This document shows positions 13,701 to 25,700 of a stretch of DNA of 64,000 nt, piece after piece (the stretch's first letter is position 1; each line of letters starts with the position of its first letter). Source of the DNA: Notospermus geniculatus (taxonomy: Eukaryota > Nemertea > Pilidiophora > Heteronemertea > Lineidae); contig NMRB01000354.1 in assembly GCA_002633025.1 (NCBI GenBank), positions 156,488-220,487 on the forward strand. Direction: 5' to 3'. Position numbers and translations under genes: made by a program. Below the pieces are notes generated by a model. It saw nothing but the letters and a program-made list of their open reading frames with translations. It was not told the origin of the DNA and ran no database searches.

Positions 13701-16700
13701 AAGATGCTGATAAAACTGGTAGAGTGGTATGTTTCCTTGGAAACATCTGATACTTCACTTGCCAGAAATCTGAATTCAACCAGATCCATGGTTCAAATTT
13801 CAAAGACTGCTTTCAAAAACCGACCAGTTATGTCGTGTATTTTGAAAGCAAATGTTTACAGAACCTTGTTATTTGCACTATTTTATGTTCGTTCAGTTTT
13901 TTTCAACACCCACTTTCATAATAGGACACACAACAAATGACAAGGAAGAGGCATCATGATACATGAACTTCGAAAGCCTCTTAGCCTCCATTACATTGGG
14001 CATTGCTCCCATCAGTTGCATTTATTATGACTGTCAGGTGACTGTTATCTTAACCCTTACCTTTGTTTGTTGAACCTGCATTCCTAACTCCCTCACCCTT
14101 CCTTTTTCAAACTTTCTGTATTGCTGGAGAGTTTTCCCAACACCTTTATTCTTGTGAGAATACCGGTAGTTATGTACCGTATGAAGAAAATGTGATGCAT
14201 GAATATGTTCATATAAGTCAGCATCTAATAATGCTGTGATGTCAATGAGGAACTTTTCTGCCGTCGGTGGCCGTAAGAGGCTGCCTGTTACCGGTCCTAG
14301 AACGTCGCAAAATTTGATGTCAAGTGCGTGAGCCACGGCGCCCACGTCATTATGGACGACGTTGTGGCATGCATTTCTGCCCTGTGATGTCAAATTTCAT
14401 GACGTTTTGGGACCGGTAACTCGTAGCGGCCTCTGACGGCTCCAAAATTCCTCATTGGCTTCACCAATTTTTAGCTCAGCTGACCAAAGGTCATGAGACA
14501 TTAAACCATGAACTCACAGCAAATACACGCACCTCTCAATTAAGGACACCATTGAGACTGTCCTTACTTGAGAGGTGTCTTGATTACAGGTCAAAGTGAA
14601 GTACGTGTAGAAATAACTAATTTGGGACTGAACCTTGGTGTCCTCAATGGAGAGGTGTACTCTTGGCAGAGGGAATCTTTCATCAGCAAATGCATTGTCA
14701 GCATGTGGTTGTGAATACTTGCAGTATAAATGAACTCCAGGTCACTTCTAAGTTTTAATGAAAACTATGATTTCGGAGGTTAACTTCATGTTTTTCTCTC
14801 ATTTTAGGCTCACATCTAGACTACAAACATCAAAATCTGTCAACTTCATCAAGTCAGCATTCCAGTGGTTTTCCAGTACACCCAGATGTGCGGTTTAAAC
14901 GTCTGCCATTCTATGATGTTCTTGGTGAACTCTTGAAGCCGTCAACTTTGGGTAATGATGTTTTTCTCAACTATGCGATTTCAAGATTATACTTTCAAAA
15001 TCATAGACATTATACTCGTTCATGTGTCTGGTTTGGCAATCAGTCTTATCTTATCAGCTGTCTTTGCTATTACTCATTAGCATACTGATCTTTGAAGATC
15101 ATAGGAAGTCGTCTTCACGGGAAACCCATCAGTCCATCGTCAGCACTGCATCGTGGTTTGTTGTTTGGCGTTGTGCCCACCACTAGGCATCCCGATTTCG
15201 GGTCGTCTTTGTGACTTATCTGACTTCATTCTTTCAGTGCCCAGAAATAGTTCACGATTTCAAGAGACGTTTTTTGTATTCCACCTTACACCCCAGCAGG
15301 CCCAGGATATTGCCATGTCCAGGTGAGTTTATCCTCGTATTTAAAGGAGAATTTCAACTTCATAGCTGTACCAAATCATATCTACTAAACTGCGGGAGAT
15401 TGTTGTTGGGGCATTTATTGTGACTCACGTAGCGGAACTGCTTTCTGCTATGATGGAGGAAACCAGACCTACCATAGGTAAACTGCTGTCATCAAGTTTC
15501 AGCAAGGAATCAAACCCGCTGCCTCGGCAAGACATGTGATTGTTATAATTTGACAATTCTTTGATTTCTTTGCAGGGACATGAGGCCTGGTTCAAAATGT
15601 GATTATCAAGTTCAAGTTCAACTCAGGTGAGTTCATTTCTTATGTGGGTCTTTTCATCAACAATTCCAGCTGTTTTATGAACTTTTTCAATGTGTACCGG
15701 TATATAAAAACGATATTAATGCATGCCATTTGTTTTAGCTGTCTTTGTAAAACCAGAGTGTGGTTTCCTGGGTGACAGTTGCCATGGAGATAAGCGTCAT
15801 GAAACCACTAATAAATCACTATATCTTTACAGGTTTTGCCTGTTGGAGACAAGTTGTGAACAAGGGGACAACTTTCCACCGAGTATTTGTGTGCGGGTAA
15901 ATAGCAAGATAGCTACACTGCCTGTAAGTTGATAATTGGTGTTGTTTCTTTTAGATTTTGTAGGATAGGTGCCGCTGTGGTCCAAGAGGATGACTTTCCC
16001 CCAGGTGTTGTTCTAAAAGTTAATAGTAAGACTGCTGTATTGCCTGTAAGTAGAACTTCATTTGACAAGGCAGGGCTGCAAATAAGAAATTTGATGATAC
16101 ACTATCTTTCTCTTCATATATCAGTTCTGGTGCTAAACCCAACATCTTTGTATGGCAGTCCTCAAGAGTCTGAGATATTTGGGTACATGTAGTTGGCTAA
16201 GTCGTATTTGCAGCCCGCCTCAGTGACACTTCCTGAACCTGGTTCAAATTTCTGTTCCCATGTTGTATTTTGTTAGTTACGTTAATTGTTTCAAACTGTT
16301 CCTGTTTCTGGAGTTAGCTAGGCCACACTTTTTTTATTCTTTGGTTTACGGGCCCGCCGACGTGGCAAAATGCCATTCCGAAAAAAAAATAAAATTGGGA
16401 AAATCAGTTTCTTTTATTGCCTCCGAACTTCAAATGAAATCTTCTAAAGAAAAAAACAAATAAATGGAGTTGTTTTTATTCCCGCCGACCTTGATTTCAG
16501 CAGTCACGACTGCTAAAAATAAATAAAACCAACTGACGAGTGGTATGTTTCCTTGGAAACATCTGATACTTCACTTGCCAGAAATCTGAATTCAACCAGA
16601 TCCATGGTTCAAATTTCAAAGACTGCTTTCAGAAACCGACCATTTATGTCGTGTATTTTGAAAGCAAATGTTTACAGAACCTTGTTATTTGCACTATTTT

Positions 16701-19700
16701 ATGTTCGTTCAGTTTTTTTCAACACCCACTTTCATATAATAGGACACACAACAAATGACAAGGAAGAGGCATCATGATACATGAACTTCGAAAGCCTCTT
16801 AGCCTCCATTACATTGGGCATTGCTCCCATCAGTTGCATTTATTATGACTGTCAGGTGACTGTTATCTTAACCCTTACCTTTATTTGTTGAACCTGCATT
16901 CGTAACTCCCTCACCCTTCCTTTTTCAAACGTTCTGTATTGCTGGAGAGTTTTCCCAACACCTTTATTCTTGTGAGAATAGTTATGTACCATATGAAGAA
17001 AATGTGATGCACGAATATGTTCATATAAGTCGGCATCTAATCATGCTGTGATGTGAATTGGCTTCACCAATTTTTAGCTCAGCTGACCAAAGGTCATGAC
17101 ACAAACCATGAATTCACAGCAAATACACGCACCTCTCAATTAAGGACACCATTGAGACTGTCCTTACTTGAGAGGTGTCTTGATTACAAAGGTCAAAGTG
17201 AAGTAGAATTTGGGACTGAACCTTGGTGTCCGCAATGGAGAGGTGTACTCTTGGCAGAGGGAATCTTTCATCAACAAATGCATTGTCAGCATGTGGTTGT
17301 GAATACTTGCAGTAATCAACTCTAGGTCACTTATAAGTTTTAATGAAAACTATGATTTCTCAGGTTAACTTCATGTTTTTCTCTCATTTTAGGCTCACAT
17401 CTGGACTACAAACATCAAAATCTGTCAACTTCATCAAGTCAGCATTCCAGTGGTTTTCCAGTACACCCAGATGTGCGGTTTAAACGTCTGCCATTCTATG
17501 ATGTTCTTGGTGAACTCTTGAAGCCGTCGACTTTGGGTAATGATGTTTTTCTCAACTATGCGATTTCAAGATTATACTTTCAAAATCATAGACATTATAC
17601 TCGTTCATGTGTCTGGTTTGGCAATCAGTCTTATCTTATCAGCTGTCTTTGCTATTACTCATTAGCATACTGATCTTTGAAGATCATAGAAAGTCGTCAT
17701 CACGGGAAACCCATCAGTCCGCCCATCGTGGTTTGTTGTTTGGCGTTGTGCCCACCACTAGACATCCTGATTTCGGGTCGTCTTTGTGACTTATCTAACT
17801 TCATTCTTTCAGTGCCCAGAAATAGTTCACGATTTCAAGAGACGTTTTTTGTATTCCACCTTACACCCCAGCAGGCCCAGGATATTGCCATGTCCAGGTG
17901 AGTTTATCCTCGTATTTAATGGAGAATTTCAACTTCATAGCTGTACCAAATCATATCTACTAAACTGCGGGAGATTGTTGTTGGGGCATTTATTGTGACT
18001 CACATAGCGGAACTGCTTTCTGCTATGATGGAGGAAACCAGACCTACCATAGGTAAACTGCTGTCATCAAGTTTCAGCAAGGAATAAAACCCGCTGCCTC
18101 GGCAAGACATGGGATTGTTATAATTTGACAATTCTTTGATTTCTTTGTAGGGACATGAGGCCTGGTTCAAAATGTGATTATCAAGTTCAAGTTCAACTCA
18201 GGTGAGTTCATTTCTTATGACGATGTGAGTGGGGTCGTTTCGTCAACAATTCCAGCTGTTTTATGAACTTTTTCAATGTGTACCGGTATATAAAAACGAT
18301 ATTAATGCATGCCATTTGTTTTAGCTGTCTTTGTAAAACCAGAGTGTGGTTTCCTGGGTGACAGTTGCCATGGAGATAAGCGTCATGAAACCACTAATAA
18401 ATCACTATATCTTTACAGGTTTTGCCTGTTGGAGACAAGTTGTGAACAAGGGGACAACTTTCCACCGAGTATTTGTGTGCGGGTAAATAGCAAGATAGCT
18501 ACACTGCCTGTAAGTTGATAATTGGTGTTGTTTCTTTTAGATTTTGTAGGATAGGTGCCGCTGTGGTCCAAGAGGATGACTTTCCCCCAGGTGTTGTTCT
18601 AAAAGTTAATAGTAAGACTGCTGTATTGCCTGTAAGTAGAACTTCATTTGACAAGGCAGGGCTGCAAATAAGAAATTTGATGATACACTATCTTTGTCTT
18701 CATATATCAGTTCTGGTGCTGAACCCAACATCTTCGTATGGCAGTCCTCAAGAGTCTGAGATATTTGGGTACATGTAGTTGGCTAAGTCGTATTTGCAGC
18801 CCGCCTCAGTGACACTTCCTGAACCCGGTTCAAATTTCTGTTCCCATGTTGTATTTTGTTAGTTACGTTAATTGTTTCAAACTGTTACCTGTTTCTGGAG
18901 TTAGCTATCAGGAAGTAATCTTTCCTTTCAGAGTCGAAGCATTAGTATTGTTCTTAGGTATGTTGAGCAGCCGTGATTCTCTACTAATGCTCTGTTCTTA
19001 GTTACTTGAAACATGCACTTATCTTGCAGAATCCCATCCCGACCAACAAGCCTGGAGTCGAACCCAAGCGGCCTGGACGTCCCGTCAACATTACCTCATT
19101 ATGTCGCATTTCACCGACAATACCTAATCATGTCAACATTTCATGGGCCTCTGAATTTGCACGGGTAAATTTTCAGTTCTCTTGGTGCTGTTTTACTGAC
19201 AACAGGCACACTGCCACAGGACTTTGCACTGACTGACAGGTTGACTTTCCACGACCTGTTCGGTTGACTTNAGAAGCAGAAAAGAGGCATTTGTCAAGAA
19301 TTTTTTGGTTTTTTATTTCCTCCGAGTTGTCTTACTTGTTATTCAAAAGGTGAAAATGAAAAAACTGAACTGATCCAAATTTTTTTTTAATTTTTATTCC
19401 GTCCTCCGTACCTGGGCTCAAAATCTTTGTGCCCGTAAACCAAAGAATATAATAACCGTGGCCCTATCAGGAAGTAATCTTTCCTTTCAGAGTCAAAAGC
19501 ATTAGTATTGTTTTTATGTTGAACAGCCGTGATTCTCTACTAATGCTCTGTTCTTAGTTACTTGAAACATGCACTTATCTTGCAGAATCCCATCCCGACC
19601 AACAAGCCTGGAGTCGAACCCAAGCGGCCTGGACGTCCCGTCAACATTACCTCATTATGTCGCATTTCACCGACAATACCTAATCATGTCAACATTTCAT

Positions 19701-22700
19701 GGGCCTCTGAATTTGCACGGGTAAATTTTCAGTTCTCTTGGTGCTGTTTTACTGACAACAGGCACACTGCCACAGGACTTCACTTTGCACTGACTGACAG
19801 GTTGACTTTCCACGACCTGTTCGGTTGACTTGGCCTAACTTTGCACTGACTATTTGGTTGACTGCATAGGGCTACTTTATGGCTGTAACAAAGGAGTTTT
19901 CTGATCTATTCTCTGAAATCTTTCTATTCAGCTGTGGACTAAGTTGATCATCTGCATTTATGTGGAAGTTAAACTTATTTCCTCTTTCCATCTGTTTTTC
20001 AGGGGTACTGTGTTGGTGTATATCTAGTCAGAAAACAGACATCAGATGTGCTATTACAGAGATTGAAAGGCCGAGGAATCAAACATCCGGATCACTCAAG
20101 GGCATTGAGTAGGCATCATCATGCTTTTGTTTACATCAGGAGTTGAACTTCAGAATCGGCAAACCTGGCAGGCCTCCAGGGACCTTTCACCCAACACCGT
20201 CTGCTGTCAACCTTGCATTAAATGGCATTGATGACCGTTTGCAGTGCACTAGTTTTCAGATAGCAACCCTAAGTACACATTGGTCGTTTCCCTTTCAGTA
20301 AAAGAGAAGCTTCATCATGATCCTGACAGCGAAATAGCCACAACCAGTCTCAGAGTGTCTCTTCTCTGTCCAGTAAGTGAAATCGTCATAAGATATGCTC
20401 ATTCTGTTAAATTGCTTGACTGTTTTTTATGATACAAAGTGGAATAAGATGTATAAAACAACAGTTTGCCATTATCAAGATTTACTTGTGTTTTCAGCTT
20501 GGAAAGATGAGGATGAGGAATCCAAGTCGCAGTAGCACTTGTAATCATCTGCAGTGCTTTGATGCTGAGACCTACCTGTTGATGAATGAAAAAAGGCCAA
20601 CATGGAAATGCCCTGTGTGTGATAAGTTGGCCGTCTTTGAACATCTAATCGTTGATGGGTAAGTTTTACAAGCAATGTCTGGTTGACGGAAGTCCTCCAA
20701 TGGGTGACCCAACACTTTTTGGCTGGAAAATGGCTAGCTATGACCCTGATCTTCTATCTTTCTGATTGCTTGGCCTCTGTTGATTCCAGACTGTTCCAGC
20801 AAATTCTGCACGAATGTCATCAGGATGTCAATGATATCCAGTTTGTTGAAGATGGTTCATGGAGTCCACTCAAGCAGACCAAAAAGGAAGTGATTTTGTC
20901 AAGTCCATCTCCTAAGCCCAGTGTTGCTCCACCAGCAGCCGCACCAGGTAAAAAATACTACATGTACAATGTACTTCAATGGCAATTAACGATTTTTTTC
21001 TGTTGCCAGCAGGCAAATGCTCCCTGGGGAGTGGCATTAAATGTTTCAGTCAAGAATGCTTTCATCTTGTTTTGCTCGTGCTGAGTATTGTGAGAGCGTC
21101 CTACTGGAAGGAAGTGAAAATCCTGTATCTTTTTTTCAATTCCAGAGAAAAAGAAGAAGCCCAAGCCAGCCGTCATAGATTTGACATTAAGCAGTTCAGA
21201 TGATGATGACGAACCAATGCCTACAGCTAGGAAGTCTCCACAAGGGTGCGTGAGTTCTATGAGTGGTGCTCCACCACTGTTTGATGTGGATACCCCACCT
21301 CGTCAGAGTCCAAAGGGTCATGGGGAATCAGTGAGGAATGATTCTGCCCAGCTGGACAGTCCTATTTTGGTGGCATCGTCATCATCACCGCTGTCACGAA
21401 ATTCCAGCCTATCATCTAATTGTATCCCTTTAGATTATGACACAACTGATTCATCTGTGACTAGGCTTACAAATTCACCTCGTACTCCAAATAGTATGTC
21501 ACCTCGTTCTACTTTACGTACGCCCCCAACCCTTCATGCCACGCCCCCGCCCGCCCTTCCGAATCCACAGGCTGCGCACCGGTCAGTTGCTCCGACAATC
21601 AGTGCCCCAACATCTGTGCTGAATTTCGGTTCAGGACTTGGGCTGCACAGTCCCCCACCAGCTCACTCTCGACCGCATATGTCATCGACTTCTTACTTAG
21701 GCCTCGGTCTTTCAAGCGGTCTTTCTAGCACTGAAGTTGAAGATTTTTATGGGAAATGATGAATGATATTAACTCATTCCTGCCATCAACGGCACAATCA
21801 CGATACAATTATTCAACCCTGAGGGGAATGTCAATGCCACCTGTTAAAGAAGATGATTCATCTTGATGGTGGTAGTTTGTTCAGTGGATTTCCAAACTGT
21901 GCCAAATCCAGGTGGTAGATTGTGCTCAAAGTAGCATGTTCACCATGTTGAATACAATGATGCATTGGCAAACAGGCTTACGTAATATGTCCCAGAAGTG
22001 TTGATAAACAACCAAAGTGTATATGTAGATATTATCAATTTATCAGATGTTCAGAGTCCTCTCTGTCTAAATTCTCCACAAAGCTTTTCCCGACAGTTGA
22101 ATTGTCAGGTTGTGCTGCGTTGTGATATTCTCAGTGATTTGTGCAAATTGAATCTGGAAACTTCCAAGATGGTGCTGTTTTTGATGGAAAATTTTGGCAA
22201 TTTTGGAATTGAGGTCTGTTCATGAGAAAATGATTAGCCTGACTATATTACATCATATCTATCTTAATCTACTTATCTTCTTAATTCTTGATATCCTGTT
22301 ACCAGTAATTTATTCTTGGTTGTTTATTAAGAGAGCGAGGTTGATTCTCTTCTCTTGTGTTGTTATATGAAGAAAGAGTTTATGAAACTAATCAAGTTGT
22401 GAGAAGTTTGGTTCCAAGATTCTTTGACAACCAACTAAAGATACTGGGCCGTATTCATAAAGGGTGTTAAGACTTACCTGTGTGTAACTTGGGCGAATAC
22501 ATGGAAAGTTCTTGTGCATTGACTGAAGTTTCGCACGGTTAAATACCATTTATTAATGCACGCCACTATATTATGATGCCAAAAGTACCTGGAGATTTCA
22601 ACAATGAAGTTGATAGCAGTAGTCCTGTGTGAATGATTCTTCTTGATGGTGGTAGTTTGTTCAGTGGATTTCCAAACTGTGCCAAATCCAGGTGGTAGAT

Positions 22701-25700
22701 TGTGCTCAAAGTAGCATGTTCACCAAGTATGTGGAATACAATGATGTATTGGCAAACAGGCTTACGTAATATGTCCCAGAAGTGTTGATAAACAACCAAA
22801 GTGTATATGTAGATATTATCAATTTATCAGATGTTCAGAGTCCTCTCTGTCTAAATTCTCCACAAAGCTTTTACCGACAGTTGAATTGTCAGGTTGTGCT
22901 GCAGTTGTGATATTCTCGATGATTTGTGCAAATTGAATCTGGAAACTTCCAAGATGGTGCTGTTTTTGGTGGAAAATTTTGGCAATTTTGGAATTGAGGT
23001 CTGTTCATGACAAAATGATTAGCCTGACTATATTACATCATATCTATCTTAATCTACTTATCTTCTTAATTCTTGATATCCTGTTACCAGTAATTTATTC
23101 TTGGTTGTTTATTAAGAGAGCGTGGTTGATTCTCCTCTCTTGTGTTGATATATGAAGAAAGAGTTTATGAAACTAATCAAGTTGTGAGAAGTTTGGTTCC
23201 AAGATTCTTTGACAACCAACTAAAGATACTGGGCCGTATTCATAAAGGGTGTTAAGACTTACCTGTGGGTAACTTGGGCGAATACATGGAAAGTTCTTGT
23301 GCATTGACTGAAGTTTCGCACGGTTAAATACCATTTATTCATGCACGCCACTATATTATGATGCCAAAAGTACCTGGAGATTTCAACAATGAAGTTGATA
23401 GCAGTAGTCCTGTGTGAGTTATAGATCTCTCCTGATTATAATTCTTTTGAATTATGTGCTGTTTCCACAAATATTCTGAGTGGGTTGATAGTTATTTGGA
23501 TGCAGACAGTTATTTAAGTGCATAGTTTTATGAAAAAATACGGAATGCTTTATTGATTTATAATGATTCTGGTCTGTTCAATGCAGCAGAATCGTGGTGA
23601 AGTTGACACTGAGTGAGTGAGTGAGGGTCTGTATCCTTGTCGTATATGTACTAAATGCTAAGATAATTAAGAAATTCGTGCATCAGGGTACCTTTTACTG
23701 TATTCAGAAATGTTCATCAGACATATTTGTATGCATTTAATTAGCTAGAGTATAATATTCCAGAGACTTTGGTGAGGAGTTTAGGTAAGGGATGCACCTG
23801 GATGATGTGTATTGAACAATGAAAGTAACTCCCAATATCAATCAATATATCCAATGGAACTTTCGATGTTCAATACATGTCTGGCGTGGGCTGTATATTG
23901 CAATGTTATTTCCTACACTATGGGATGAATGCAGCCCATGTATTCTGGATGTTGTCCCTTTCCTCACCTGCACAATCGTCATTCAGAGTTTTTTTACTCT
24001 GGTGACACTTCTTGTAGTTGTACAGCTGAAAGATTGTGTAAGGTACACATAGAAATCATATCTAACCATCAAAGACCACAATGTTGTAATCATTGCAAGA
24101 GGCCTAGAATAATGACATAAACATTCAGGTAGGTCTGTATCAGTTTATGTCAAAATCTTTGATTATAGTTTGTTAAGCCCTTTCAGCGGCACTGAATGGG
24201 AGCCATCTTTCGACAGTTGAATTGTGGCCCATCCATGTAGCAGTTATGTTATCAACCCATGTAGCGTTGCATGCCTGAATTGACAAAATCATGTTATTGT
24301 TAAACGTGTGAATTATGTAAGCAACAACAGGGGACTGGTTAGAATGTTTGAGATGGATCAGCTGGTGTTGCTGACTACCGTAGTGAAAACGTTTGTCTTC
24401 TGCAATCGAAAATAGAAGCACAAAAAACGAGACACAAAATGATGGTAAAACATAAAGTCATCTCCATATCTTGCAAATTTTTGACCCCAACCGGGGTCTT
24501 CCTCAGGCACTTTTTAGTCGAGATCACCGTACAGGAAAGTCTTTCCTGTAATCTTTGCTATAAAGTGCCTGAGGAATACCCCGGTTGGGGTCGAAAATTT
24601 GCAAGATTTGGAAACAACTTTATGTTTTACCATCTTCTTCTGAAATGATAGAAAATATGCCTGTTGAAACTCCATCTCCTCTGGGCAGACACGCTTTAAA
24701 TTGGAAAATGTTGCAATTGGTTGCCATACCTTTGAAGTACAAGAAACTGAAGCATTCGGGTAAAATCCTTTGAAGGAACTGTTGTGTTGACACCGAATTT
24801 GTGCATCATGAGAGAGATCTACAAGGAAACAAGCTCTGTACCAGTTCCCTGTTGCTGTTGGTGAAATATTGACAGAAGTAATATGTAAGTAAAATCTTTT
24901 GTAACTTATTCCAGTTAATCTGTGAAGAATTCACCAGTGATTTCCAATCTGTCACTGCTATTTATGAACTCTCGTGTGTGCATGTAACGATCTCGCTCTT
25001 GTGTTTGTGCTCCCATCTCCCAAAATCCAATCACATCTTGAAATAATCCATATAACAAAATTTTCATCCCTTATCACACCCATCAAACCTTCAAAAATGC
25101 ATATTTTGTAAAACTCGTGTGATTAAATGTATATTTTGTGAAAAACTTTGGATTTTGTTCTTCATTTGTGGTGGAGAGAATGGTGAGTGTCACAAGAGCT
25201 TGTGTGTGTTGCAGCGCCATGGCAATCAATTTGAAGTTGTTCACAGATATCCTTGTATTCTATTCCTTGATTAAATGCCTTGAAAGTGTCAACAATGCTA
25301 ATTTCAATTTGCCTGCGGAGTGATTTCTTTTCAGCGGTGGGCAATTTACATCAGTTCCTACCTTATTGCTTCACTATCAAAAACTAAATGAATATGTTCA
25401 TGTCTATATTATTTCTATCTGTGAACAACTTAGCATGTTAGAATGACTGGGTTGCCTAGCTGTGTGAGAAGTCAAATCAGTTTTCATAGATCAAAGGTTA
25501 CCAGGTAGGCTACTCGTCTTTACGGCTCACCCAGACCCAGGGTCAAAGACTTCACAAATTGGATAAAGACCCTACATCGTGATTGCTGTTATTTGGAAAT
25601 AACAGAAAGGGACTCCCCAACATAAATCAAAAGTGCTGTTTGACCCTGATAGGAATACTCCAGCTGATACCCTGGTCACTTGATAGTGATGATAAGCTAT

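Larger units (their letters stand above)
13722..19830. repeat. two interleaved haplotype copies of the PIAS PINIT region
   Basis: Sequence 13722-16320 is repeated at 16538-18907, and 18908-19270 is repeated from 19467 on. The sequence between the copies is explained by one transposon cut in two: left half 16321-16536, right half 19272-19463. The copy at 16538-19270 has the matching uninterrupted target (GAGTTAGCTATCAGG). The single N at 19271 marks the join. The simplest reading is haplotype 1 up to 16536, then all of haplotype 2 to 19270, then haplotype 1 again. Confidence 0.85.

Noticed and set aside
14034-14393. 119-codon minus-strand ORF
   Set aside because: It spans the fold-back element at 14246-14454 and an intron that differs between haplotypes; no domain or splice support.
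17393-19164. A second PIAS gene or a genuine exon-cluster duplication
   Set aside because: Coding sequence is nearly identical, the extra exons would break the frame, and the split transposon with its empty site indicates a second haplotype.
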